Shown: piece after piece, positions 55,650 to 63,818 of the stretch
Layout: every line of letters starts with the position of its first letter
Numbering within the stretch: position 1 is the stretch's first letter
From: Microbacterium lemovicicum
GTDB lineage: Bacteria; Actinomycetota; Actinomycetes; Actinomycetales; Microbacteriaceae
NCBI RefSeq assembly: GCF_003991875.1
Contig: NZ_CP031423.1
Location: 3,286,001-3,350,000 of the forward strand
DNA length: 64,000 nt
Direction: 5' to 3'
Translations under genes and position numbers: made by a program
Notes under the pieces: model-generated
Seen by the model: the letters and a program-made list of their open reading frames with translations, nothing else
The model's database searches: none
What the model was told of the DNA's origin: nothing

Positions 55650-56201
55650 ATGTCGACACTCGAGGGCAGGGACAGGACCGCGCTGCTGGTGGTCGATGTG
55701 CAGAACGACGTGATGGCCGAGGCCGATGACGCCGAGGCCGTCGTCGGGCGGATCGCCGGGCTCGTCGACAGGGCTCGCGCGCAGGACGTGCCGGTGGTGT
55801 GGGTGCAGCACTCCGACGAGGGACTCGTGCACGGCGGTGACGGCTGGCAGATCGTGCCCGCCCTCGTTCCGGCCGACGGCGACCCGCGTGTGGAGAAGCT
55901 GCACGGCGATTCTTTCGAGGGAACCGACCTCGAGGGGGTGCTGGCGGGCCTGGGCGTCGGCCGGCTGGTGGTCGCCGGTGCGGAGAGCGACGCGTGCATC
56001 CGCTCCACGATCCACGGCGCCTTCGCCCGCGGCTACGACACGATCCTCGTGGGCGACGCGCACACGAGCGGCGACAAGACGGCCTGGGGTGCGCCGACGC
56101 CCGCGCAGGTCGCCGCCCACATGAATCTGTACTGGAGCTTCCAGAGCGCGCCGGGCAAGACGGCCGGGGTCGTGGAGGCCGACGACGTCGTGTTCGGCTG
56201 A
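55650..56201 (+). CDS. Isochorismatase-like cysteine hydrolase
   Basis: A 183-aa protein. The catalytic triad of the family is visible: Asp in LLVVDVQNDV (about D17), Lys in VEKLHGDSFEGT, and Cys in GAESDACIRST (about C114), with a cis-peptide-type AGAE before it. Members are nicotinamidases, isochorismatases and carbamoyl hydrolases; the substrate is open. GGAGGG lies 8 nt before the ATG; a GTG one codon earlier (55647) is the alternative. Confidence 0.87.
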   Translation: MSTLEGRDRTALLVVDVQNDVMAEADDAEAVVGRIAGLVDRARAQDVPVVWVQHSDEGLVHGGDGWQIVPALVPADGDPRVEKLHGDSFEGTDLEGVLAGLGVGRLVVAGAESDACIRSTIHGAFARGYDTILVGDAHTSGDKTAWGAPTPAQVAAHMNLYWSFQSAPGKTAGVVEADDVVFG

Positions 56202-56233
56202 GCGCGGCATCCGCGCGCTCCTAGGCTGACGGG

Positions 56234-57556
56234 ATGACCGGGTCCGCGACGCTCAACCGCGACATCCTGCGGCTCGCCGTGCCCGCGCTGGGCGCGCTGG
56301 TCGCCGAGCCGCTGTTCCTCATCGTCGACTCCGCGATGATCGGGCACCTGGGCGCCGCGCCGCTGGCCGGCCTCGCGATCGCCGGCGCGGTGCTGCAGAC
56401 GATCGTCGGGCTGATGGTGTTCCTGGCCTACTCGACCACGCCCGCCGTCGCCCGGCGCTTCGGCGGCGGCGAGCCGGGCCGTGCGGTCTCCGCGGGCATC
56501 GACGGCATGTGGCTCGCGGTCGGCATCGGCGCGATCCTCGCCCTCGCCGGCTCCTTCGCCACGCCGGGGCTCGTGGCGCTCTTCGGCGCGGCCCCCGAGG
56601 TCGCGGAGCAGGCGGTGATCTACCTGGGCATCTCGGTGTGGGGGCTACCGGCGATGCTCGTGGTCTTCGCGGCGACCGGTCTGCTGCGCGGCATGCAGGA
56701 CACCGTGACGCCGCTGTGGATCGCCGGCATCGGCTTCGCCGCCAACGCCCTGCTCAACTGGCTGCTCATCTACGGGCTCGGCTGGGGCATCGCCGGGTCG
56801 GCGTTCGGCACGGTACTCGCGCAGTGGGGCATGGTCGCCGCGTACGTCGTCGTCATCGGACGACTGGCGCGCACCCACTCGGCATCGGTGCGTCCACAGG
56901 GGGCGGGCGTGCGCTCGTCGGCGCTGTCGGGGGGATGGATGCTGCTCCGCACCCTGTCGCTCCGTGCCGCCCTGCTCGGCACCGTAGGCGTCGCGAGCGT
57001 GCTCGGCACCGACGAGCTCGCCGGCTGGCAGGTCGCGTTCACGATGTTCTCCACCGCCGCCTTCGCACTGGACGCGCTGGCGATCGCCGCCCAGGCCCTC
57101 GTCGGGAAGGGGCTCGGCGCCGGCGACACCGGCCAGGTGCAGCGCGTCCTGACCCGCACCGTCGCATGGGGGGCGTGGTTCGGGGTCATCGTCGGCGGAC
57201 TGATCGCGGCGCTCTCCGGCGTGATCGGCCTCGTCTTCACCGGCGACCCGGCGCTGGCCGCGCTGATCCAGCCGGCGCTCCTCGTGCTCGCCGTCGCGCA
57301 GCCGATCGCGGGGATCGTCTTCGTGCTCGACGGCGTGCTGATCGGCGCGGGAGACGCGAAGTACCTGGCGATCGCGGGGGCGCTGAACCTCGTGCCGTAC
57401 GTGCCGGCGCTCGTTGTGGTCGGGGTGCTGCACCCGACGGACGCGCCCGGACTGGCCTGGCTGGCCGCCGCGTTCTTCGGCGTCTACATGGTCGCGCGGC
57501 TGCTCACGCTCGGCTGGCGCGTGCGCGGGCAGGCCTGGATGACCGCGACGGTCTGA
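56234..57556 (+). CDS. MATE-family multidrug/toxin efflux transporter
   Basis: A 440-aa protein with 12 membrane segments. The N-terminal helix pair reads LRLAVPALGALVAEPLFLIVDSAMIGHLGAAPLAGLAIAG, diagnostic of the DinF branch of MATE proteins. It exports cationic drugs with a proton or sodium gradient. TAGGCT sits 6 nt before the ATG (leaderless). It is 32 bp downstream of the isochorismatase-like gene. Confidence 0.9.
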   Translation: MTGSATLNRDILRLAVPALGALVAEPLFLIVDSAMIGHLGAAPLAGLAIAGAVLQTIVGLMVFLAYSTTPAVARRFGGGEPGRAVSAGIDGMWLAVGIGAILALAGSFATPGLVALFGAAPEVAEQAVIYLGISVWGLPAMLVVFAATGLLRGMQDTVTPLWIAGIGFAANALLNWLLIYGLGWGIAGSAFGTVLAQWGMVAAYVVVIGRLARTHSASVRPQGAGVRSSALSGGWMLLRTLSLRAALLGTVGVASVLGTDELAGWQVAFTMFSTAAFALDALAIAAQALVGKGLGAGDTGQVQRVLTRTVAWGAWFGVIVGGLIAALSGVIGLVFTGDPALAALIQPALLVLAVAQPIAGIVFVLDGVLIGAGDAKYLAIAGALNLVPYVPALVVVGVLHPTDAPGLAWLAAAFFGVYMVARLLTLGWRVRGQAWMTATV

Positions 57557-57629
57557 GCCGCGGCATCCGCTCTCCCGGCTCGCGTCCGATGTGGTGCCGG
57601 TTTCCAGGATGCCTGCCTATCGTGGGGTC

Positions 57630-58163
57630 ATGTCACCGCTTTCGCGCAGAGCCGGCGCCGCGGCATCCGTCGCCATCGCCGTCGCCGTGCTCGCGGGGTG
57701 CTCCGCGACGGAGCCGCAGAACAGCGAGGGGAACGGCGGGTTCACCCCCCTGCCCACCAAGAGCGTGGACGCGAGCCTGCTGCCCAGCGGCGCGGCGGTC
57801 GACGCGTGGGCGCTCGTGGCTCTCCCCGACGACACGGTCGGCGGATCGACCGAGGTCGCCCGCGGCGCCGGCGAGGTCGAGCCCGGCAAGGAGGCCGTCA
57901 TCGACCTGACGCAGGACGAGGGCCAGTGGCAGCTGACGCTCGTGTGCCAGTCGGCCGACGGGTCGGCCATGACGATGACCCCCGCCCCCGTGGAGACGAA
58001 CGAGCTGCAGCCGCTGCGCTGCTCGACGGCCGGCGACGCCGCCCGCGGCGACCTCGGCAGCATCGCGTTCGCCGGCGGCAGCGGTCATTCGCTGACCCTC
58101 TCGACGACGGTCCCGGCGGTCTTCACCTACGTGATCACACCGCAGACCGCCAACCAGGACTGA
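57630..58163 (+). CDS. Putative secreted lipoprotein
   Basis: A 177-aa protein with a signal peptide and lipobox VLAGCS at about residue 23. The mature part is rich in Gly, Ser, Thr and acidic residues, with two cysteines (LTLVCQ and PLRCST) that could form a disulfide. No family is recognised. The ATG at 57630 has TATCGT 6 nt upstream, which supports a leaderless start; an earlier in-frame start would disturb the signal peptide. Confidence 0.75.
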   Translation: MSPLSRRAGAAASVAIAVAVLAGCSATEPQNSEGNGGFTPLPTKSVDASLLPSGAAVDAWALVALPDDTVGGSTEVARGAGEVEPGKEAVIDLTQDEGQWQLTLVCQSADGSAMTMTPAPVETNELQPLRCSTAGDAARGDLGSIAFAGGSGHSLTLSTTVPAVFTYVITPQTANQD

Positions 58164-58189
58164 GTCAGCCCGTCATTAGGGTGAGGATC

Positions 58190-59674
58190 ATGGATCAGTC
58201 CTCCGACGAGCGCGCTCTCCTGCACGACCTGCGGTCTCTCGTGGCCCGTCTGAACGAGATGCCCGACGAGCGTGCGGCGCGGGTCACGCCGCTCGGCGAG
58301 CGCGTCAACGCGCACCTCGGCGTCGATGCGGCTTCGCTTCCCCTCGTCCGCGAGAGCATCGCTTCGCATCGCCTGGTCGACGTCGATCTCGCGCTGGAGG
58401 AGCTGGCGGCGACCGACCCGCGCGCGGAGCTCCTCGGCATCGAGGGCGGGCAGGAACGTCAGCACGAGGACTTCGCCGGGCTGCTGCGCCACCGCTTCAG
58501 CACCTTCTCCCCCGACGGCCCCGTCGAGTACCAGACCTCCGCCACCGGGTTCGGCACCTCGCGTCAGACCGTGACCGCCGGCATCCGTCTGCTGCACTTC
58601 CACGACAAGCCCGTCGCCGTGCTCCAGCGCGGCGCTGCGCGGATGTTCGGCCGGGAGAACGCCGAGCTCGTCATCCTGACGGCCGATCCGGCGACGACCG
58701 CCGCCGTCGTCGAGCACCTCCGCCGACGCATGAACGAGCTGAGTGTCGTGCGCGGGAACATCGTGACCTTCGCCAAGTCCGACGACCACGATCGCGTGGG
58801 TCGGATGGTGTTCCTCGAGCGCCCCGGCGTCGCGGCGGCGGATGTGGTGCTCCCGACAGGCCTGCTCACGCGGGTCCGCGATCACGTCGTGGGCATCGGC
58901 GAGAACGCCGTGGCACTGCGGAGTCTCGGCCAGCACCTGAAGCGCGGCCTGCTCCTCTACGGGCCGCCGGGGACGGGCAAGACGCTCACCGTCCGCCACC
59001 TGCTGCACGAGACGCCCGGCACCACCGCCGTCCTGCTGCAGGGCATGACGCTCGGTGCGGTGGGCGAGGCGGTGCGCCTGGCGCGGGCGATGACGCCGTC
59101 GATCGTCGTGCTGGAGGACGTCGACCTCGTCGCCTCCGACCGGATGATGTTCGGCGGGCCGCAGCCGCTGCTGTTCGAAATTCTCGACGCGCTCGACGGG
59201 CTCGACGGCGACGCGGACGTCGCCTTCGTGCTCACGACCAATCGCGCCGAGATCCTCGAACCCGCCCTCGCCGCTCGGCCCGGACGCATCGACCTCGCCG
59301 TCGAGGTGCCACTGCCCGACGCCACGGCCCGCCGCGAACTCTTCCGCATCTACGGGTCAGGGGTGGACCTCTCCGCCGACGCGCTCGATGCCGCGGCCGA
59401 CCGCGCGGACGGCGTGACCGCGTCGTTCGCGAAGGAGCTCATCCGCCGGGTGGTGCTCCGCGCGGCCGTGGCCGATCGCGCCCCGACCGACGCCGATCTG
59501 GATGCGGCGCTCACCGAGATGATGGAGGCGGCAGAGGGCATCGCGCATGTGCTCTTCGGCGGGCGTGCGGCAGCCGGCGTCGATCCTGGCGAACGCGGCG
59601 GAGAGCCTTCGATGGTCGCCTGGTCTCCGGGTGGTGCGGTGGCGTTCACTGCGGGCGAGCCCGACCAGGCCTGA
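58190..59674 (+). CDS. AAA ATPase with novel N-terminal region
   Basis: A 494-aa single-AAA protein. Residues 1-225 form an N-domain I do not recognise; the AAA domain follows with Walker A GPPGTGKT (258-265), Walker B SIVVLEDVDLV (about 304-314), sensor-1 FVLTTNRAEIL and the arginine-finger region RPGRIDLAVEVPLPD, close to Cdc48/FtsH-type ATPases. The last 45 residues look disordered. No membrane segment, protease domain or partner gene is present, so it is an unfoldase-like protein of unknown target. TAGGGT lies 7 nt before the ATG. Confidence 0.85.
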   Translation: MDQSSDERALLHDLRSLVARLNEMPDERAARVTPLGERVNAHLGVDAASLPLVRESIASHRLVDVDLALEELAATDPRAELLGIEGGQERQHEDFAGLLRHRFSTFSPDGPVEYQTSATGFGTSRQTVTAGIRLLHFHDKPVAVLQRGAARMFGRENAELVILTADPATTAAVVEHLRRRMNELSVVRGNIVTFAKSDDHDRVGRMVFLERPGVAAADVVLPTGLLTRVRDHVVGIGENAVALRSLGQHLKRGLLLYGPPGTGKTLTVRHLLHETPGTTAVLLQGMTLGAVGEAVRLARAMTPSIVVLEDVDLVASDRMMFGGPQPLLFEILDALDGLDGDADVAFVLTTNRAEILEPALAARPGRIDLAVEVPLPDATARRELFRIYGSGVDLSADALDAAADRADGVTASFAKELIRRVVLRAAVADRAPTDADLDAALTEMMEAAEGIAHVLFGGRAAAGVDPGERGGEPSMVAWSPGGAVAFTAGEPDQA

Positions 59675-59693
59675 GACCCTCGGGCGGGCGCCG

Positions 59694-60359
59694 TCAGCCC
59701 GTCGCCCACCGCCGGCACCACTCGTACATGACGACGGCCGCCGCGGCGCCGGCGTTCAGCGAGCGCGTCGAGCCGTACTGGGTGATCTCGACGGCGCCGG
59801 ATGCCGCAGCCTGAGCCTCGGCGGACAGCCCCGGCCCCTCCTGCCCGAACAGCAGGATGCACTTCTCCGGCAGGTCGGCGCGATCCACCGGGAGCGACCC
59901 CTCGACGTTGTCCACCGCGATGATCGGCAGGCCCTCGCCCGCGGCCCACGCCTGGAACGCTGTGACGTCCTCGTGGTGCACGACGTGCTGGTACCGGTCG
60001 GTGACCATGGCGCCGCGGCGGTTCCAGCGGCGGCGGCCGATGATGTGCACGGTGTCGGCGAGGAAGGCGTTGGCGCTGCGCACGATCGAGCCGATGTTCA
60101 TGTCGTGCTGCCAGTTCTCGATCGCGACGTGGAACGGATGCCGCCGCTCATCGAGGTCGGCGACGATCGCGTCCATCCGCCAGTACCGGTAGCGGTCGAC
60201 GACGTTGCGGCTGTCGCCCTGAGCCAGCAGTTCGGGGTCGTAGCGCGGATCGGCGGGCGGATCGGACTCGGCACCCTCGGGCGCCCCGTCCGGCCAGGGC
60301 CCGACGCCGTGAGGCAGCCGCGGCTCCTCCGGCTCGTCCTGCTCCCGCTCCGCGCTCAC
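59694..60359 (-). CDS. SpoU/TrmH-family RNA 2'-O-methyltransferase
   Basis: A 221-aa SPOUT methyltransferase. Its three knot motifs are visible: motif 1 NIGSIVRSANAF, motif 2 ILLFGQEGPGLS, motif 3 YGSTRSLNAGAAAAVVMYEW. They bind S-adenosylmethionine to methylate tRNA or rRNA ribose. The first ~65 residues are acidic and Pro-rich. The GTG at 60359 has TACTGT 6 nt upstream (leaderless); it is divergent from mntH. Confidence 0.9.
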   Translation of the reverse strand: MSAEREQDEPEEPRLPHGVGPWPDGAPEGAESDPPADPRYDPELLAQGDSRNVVDRYRYWRMDAIVADLDERRHPFHVAIENWQHDMNIGSIVRSANAFLADTVHIIGRRRWNRRGAMVTDRYQHVVHHEDVTAFQAWAAGEGLPIIAVDNVEGSLPVDRADLPEKCILLFGQEGPGLSAEAQAAASGAVEITQYGSTRSLNAGAAAAVVMYEWCRRWATG

Positions 60360-60426
60360 CGGGCAACAGTATCCGTCGCGCCCTGTGCACGTTCGGGATA
60401 CCCGTGCGGCCACCGAGTTGATAGGT

Positions 60427-60442
60427 TTTCGGTATGCCGAAA
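60427..60442. promoter_or_regulatory. MntR/DtxR-type operator on the mntH start codon
   Basis: TTTCGG-TATG-CCGAAA is a perfect 6-bp dyad whose spacer contains the mntH ATG (60434). It overlaps the last base of the TAGGTT hexamer (60422-60427), so a DtxR-family repressor bound here would cover the transcription start of a leaderless mRNA. The regulator gene at 61777 is the obvious partner. Confidence 0.65.
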
Positions 60443-61744
60443 GATTCCGCGACGCTGCGGGCCGCACCGCGTCGCGCGAGCCGGCCGCCGACGCCGCAGC
60501 GGCTGGCCTGGCTGCTGGGTCCGGCGCTCGTGGCCGGCGTCGCCTACCTCGACCCCGGCAACGTCGCCAGCAACATGACGGCCGGCGCCCGCTTCGGCTA
60601 CCTGCTGGTGTGGGTCGTCGTGCTGGGCAACGTCATGGCGTGGCTGATCCAGTACCTCTCCGCGAAGCTCGGCATCGTCACGGGGCGGAGCCTCCCCGAG
60701 AACCTCGGCACGCGCATCCGCCGCCCGTGGGCCCGCCGGGCGTACTGGCTGCAGGCCGAGCTCGTCGCGATGGCGACCGACATCGCCGAGGTCATCGGCG
60801 GCGCCGTGGCGCTCAACCTGCTGTTCGGCCTCCCCCTGATCTGGGGCGGACTCGTCACCGGCCTCGTGTCGATGGCGCTGCTCGTCCTGCAGACCCGACG
60901 CGGCGCGCGCACGTTCGAGTTCGTCATCGTCGGACTCATCGTCGTCATCGCGGTCGGCTTCACCGTCGGGGTCTTCGTCGGCCCGCCCGACCCGGCCGGC
61001 GTCGTCGCGGGTCTGGTCCCCCGCTTCGACGGCGCCGACTCGGTGCTGCTGGCCGCCTCCATCCTGGGGGCGACGATCATGCCGCACGCCATCTACGCGC
61101 ACTCCGCCCTCGCGCGCGACCGCTTCGCCGCTCACCGCCCGCCGAAGGGCGAGCCGGAGAACGGGACGGATGCCGCGGCCACCGGCATCCCGATCCCCCG
61201 GCTGCTGCGCGCCACCCGCTGGGACGTGAGCATCGCGATGCTCATCGCGGGCACGGTGAACCTCTGCATCCTGCTGCTCGCGGCGGCGAACCTCGCGGGC
61301 GTGCCGGGCACCGACTCGCTCGAGGGCGCCCACGCAGCTCTCGAGGCGGGCATCGGACCCGTTGTCGCCACCCTCTTCGCCGTCGGTCTGCTCGCGAGCG
61401 GCCTGGCCAGCACGTCCGTCGGCGCGTACGCCGGCGCCGAGATCATGCACGGCCTCCTCCGCGTGCGCATCCCGCTCATCGCCCGTCGCCTGGTCACGCT
61501 CATCCCCGCGCTCATCATCCTGGGCGCCGGAGTCGACCCGACCCTCGCGCTGGTGCTGAGTCAGGTCGTGCTGTCGTTCGGCATCCCCTTCGCGCTCATC
61601 CCGCTCATCGTGCTGACGGCCGACCGCGCGCTGCTGGGCGCGCACCGCAACCGGCGCATCACGACGGCGGCCGGGATCGCGGCATCCGTGTTCCTCATCG
61701 CCCTCAACGGCGTGCTGCTCTGGCTCGTGCTGGGCGGCGGCTGA
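60434..61744 (+). CDS. mntH: Nramp-family Mn(II)/H+ symporter
   Basis: A 436-aa protein with 11-12 membrane segments. The metal-binding sites are DPGN (D40-N43) in the first segment and MPH (M216-H218) in the sixth, the two core Nramp motifs. It imports Mn(II), and possibly Fe(II) or Cd(II), by proton symport. The TAGGTT hexamer 6 nt before the ATG indicates a leaderless transcript under the adjacent DtxR-type site. Thirty-two bases separate it from the DtxR-family gene. Confidence 0.93.
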   Translation: MPKDSATLRAAPRRASRPPTPQRLAWLLGPALVAGVAYLDPGNVASNMTAGARFGYLLVWVVVLGNVMAWLIQYLSAKLGIVTGRSLPENLGTRIRRPWARRAYWLQAELVAMATDIAEVIGGAVALNLLFGLPLIWGGLVTGLVSMALLVLQTRRGARTFEFVIVGLIVVIAVGFTVGVFVGPPDPAGVVAGLVPRFDGADSVLLAASILGATIMPHAIYAHSALARDRFAAHRPPKGEPENGTDAAATGIPIPRLLRATRWDVSIAMLIAGTVNLCILLLAAANLAGVPGTDSLEGAHAALEAGIGPVVATLFAVGLLASGLASTSVGAYAGAEIMHGLLRVRIPLIARRLVTLIPALIILGAGVDPTLALVLSQVVLSFGIPFALIPLIVLTADRALLGAHRNRRITTAAGIAASVFLIALNGVLLWLVLGGG

Positions 61745-61776
61745 CCCGGCACCCGGCCGCCGGTAGCCTGAGATCC

Positions 61777-62412
61777 GTGGCTTCCCCCGCGATCGACGAC
61801 TACCTGAAGACGATCTACCACCACACCGAGTGGCAGAGCGAGAAGATCACCCCGTCGCAGCTCGCGCTGGTGCTGGGCCTCGCCCCCTCCAGCGTCACCG
61901 AGATGGTGCGCAAGCTCGCCGCGCAGGGTCTGGTCACGCACCGCCCGTACGGGCCGATCTCGCTCACCGACGACGGGGAGCATCGCGCGGCAGCGGTCAT
62001 CCGCCGCCATCGGCTCATCGAGGCGTGGCTCGTGCAGGAGTTCGGCTACGGCTGGGACGAGGTGCACGACGAGGCCGAGGTGCTCGAGCACTCCATCAGC
62101 GACCGGCTGCTCGACGGCATCGACGAGCGCCTCGGACGCCCGCGCTTCGACCCCCACGGCGATGCGATCCCGGATGCCGCGGGCCGGGTCCACCGCGACG
62201 ACTTCGTGATCCTCGGCTCCGCCCCGGCGGGGCACCGCGGCCGGGTGCTGCGCGTCAGCGACCGCGACGCCGGCCTGCTGCGTGCACTCGAGGAGGCGGG
62301 CGTCCGCCCCGGCGCCGAGATGGTGGTGACGGATGCCGCGACCTGCGAGCTCGACGGCACGCCCCTGTCGCTGCCGCCCGGCGCGGCGGAGGCGGTCTGG
62401 CTCAGCGCCTGA
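61777..62412 (+). CDS. mntR: DtxR/MntR-family metal-dependent regulator
   Basis: A 211-aa regulator with an N-terminal winged helix (IDDYLKTIYHHTEWQSEKITPSQLALVLGLAPSSVTEMVRKLAAQGLV split over residues 5-52), a dimerisation/metal domain with HRLIEAWLVQEFGYGWDEVHDEAEVLEHSIS, and a C-terminal SH3-like FeoA domain (about 140-211). Binding of Mn or Fe would trigger repression of mntH. The GTG has TAGCCT 7 nt upstream (leaderless), showing it may have its own promoter. Confidence 0.88.
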   Translation: MASPAIDDYLKTIYHHTEWQSEKITPSQLALVLGLAPSSVTEMVRKLAAQGLVTHRPYGPISLTDDGEHRAAAVIRRHRLIEAWLVQEFGYGWDEVHDEAEVLEHSISDRLLDGIDERLGRPRFDPHGDAIPDAAGRVHRDDFVILGSAPAGHRGRVLRVSDRDAGLLRALEEAGVRPGAEMVVTDAATCELDGTPLSLPPGAAEAVWLSA

Positions 62413-62449
62413 CCGTGCTCGCTCGCGGCATTCCGACTCGCCGCGGTGG

Positions 62450-62726
62450 TGTGCGGATCCGGAGGAGATGCGGCGAAGCGGAGGATGCGTGCTCGCTCGC
62501 GAGCGGGTCGATTTGCCGGGGCGATGTGCGGATCCGGAGGAGATGCGGCGAAGCGGAGGATGCAGCATCCGGATCCATCCTCCGGAGCGACACATCTCCT
62601 CTCGATCTGCACGCGGTCGGGCGGGAACGGACCGGGCATTCACCTGGCGCCAGGTGCCGGAACGGCGGCGAGGCGGCGGCATCACCCGTCAGGTGAACTC
62701 ACGGCGGCATCACCCGTCAGGTGAAC
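62450..62726. repeat. Repeat-rich intergenic region
   Basis: The 329-bp gap 62413-62741 holds no gene. A 39-bp segment starting TGTGCGGATCCGGAGG occurs at 62450-62488 and 62525-62563 without mismatch. A 25-bp segment starting CGGCGGCATCACCCGTC occurs at 62674-62698 and 62702-62726. CACCTGGCGCCAGGTG (62641-62656) is a perfect 16-bp palindrome, and CATCCGGATCCATCC lies after the second 39-mer. Both unit families contain GGATCC or CAGGTG elements in inverted form. Confidence 0.8.
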
Positions 62727-62741
62727 CAACGACGGCGCGGC

Positions 62742-63704
62742 TCAGCGCCGGGTCTTCGTGGCCTTGAGGAACGGCCACTGCACGCCCGCGGCGTCCTCGC
62801 AGACGCCCCAGAGGCGCGCGGCGATCTCCGGGTCGCGGGTGATCTTCGACGCCGTGCCCTTGCGCGGCTCGCCGCGCGTCACGAAGCGCGGTCCGAGGAA
62901 GTCGCCGCCCTCGACCTCGGGATCGGCGAGCGCGCGCACGAGCGGCCAGGCGCCGCGCTCCTTCGACTGGGTGAGGGCGGCCTGCAGGTTGTCGGTGAAG
63001 CGCGCCAGCCGGCTCGGCTCGTTGACGCCGACGACGCCGCGGGTGCGTCCGCTGACCGAGTAGCCGGGGTGGGCGATGATGCTCCGCACGGGCACGCCGG
63101 CGTCGCGCAGCCGCCGGTCGGCCTCGAAGCCGAGCGCGGTGGTGGCGACCTTGGACTGCACGTAGGCGCGCCAGCCGGTGTAGTTCTCGTGCAGCTGCGG
63201 GTCGACGGGGTCCTGCGCGCCCAGCGAGGTCGACATGCTGCCGAGCCACACCATGCGTCCGCGGCCCGCGGCGAGCGTCAGCAGCAGGGCGCCCGCGAGG
63301 GCGAAGTGGCCGAGCACGTTGGTGGCGAAGACGAGCTCATTGCCGTCGAGGGAGGTCTCGCGCTCCTTCGGCGGGTGCACGATGCCGGCGTTCAGCAGCA
63401 GGCCGTCGAGCTTGCCGCGGCCCTTGACGGTCGCGGCGGCGGCGCGGACGGATCCGAGATTGCTCGTGTCCAGCAGGAGGGTCTCGACGCTGCCGGAGGC
63501 TCCGGCATCCACCACCCTGCGCGTCACCGCGGCACGCGCCGCCGCCAGACGGTTCGGGCTGCGGCCGGTCATGACGACATGGGCGCCCGCTCCGACGAGC
63601 TGCTCGGCGGAGAAGTAGCCGAGGCCGGCGTTGGAGCCGGTGATGAGGTAGGTGCGACCGGAGAGGTCGGGGAGGTTCTCGGGGTCCCAGTCGCCGCGTG
63701 CCAC
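62742..63704 (-). CDS. Short-chain dehydrogenase (protochlorophyllide-reductase-like)
   Basis: A 320-aa extended SDR. TGSNAGLG is at about residues 22-29, NAG at 105-107, and the catalytic Tyr-x-x-x-Lys in WRAYVQSKVA. Length and the N-terminal WDPENLPDLSGRTYLITG fit the retinol-dehydrogenase/protochlorophyllide-reductase-like SDRs common in actinobacteria, whose substrates are mostly unknown. The GTG start has TAGTGT 6 nt upstream (leaderless). Confidence 0.88.
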   Translation of the reverse strand: MARGDWDPENLPDLSGRTYLITGSNAGLGYFSAEQLVGAGAHVVMTGRSPNRLAAARAAVTRRVVDAGASGSVETLLLDTSNLGSVRAAAATVKGRGKLDGLLLNAGIVHPPKERETSLDGNELVFATNVLGHFALAGALLLTLAAGRGRMVWLGSMSTSLGAQDPVDPQLHENYTGWRAYVQSKVATTALGFEADRRLRDAGVPVRSIIAHPGYSVSGRTRGVVGVNEPSRLARFTDNLQAALTQSKERGAWPLVRALADPEVEGGDFLGPRFVTRGEPRKGTASKITRDPEIAARLWGVCEDAAGVQWPFLKATKTRR

Positions 63705-63818
63705 GTTTCGACACTAGCCCCGCCACCGCTCGCCGGGCGGGCTCCGCGGCCCGCGAGCCGCGCGCACGCTCCGCATCCCACCCGGGCGGCCGGCGCACCC
63801 CGCGGCTAGGCTGACCGC

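Noticed and set aside
62450..62726. CRISPR or integron attC array in the repeat-rich gap
   Set aside because: Each repeat family has only two copies, spacing is irregular, and no cas or integrase gene is present.
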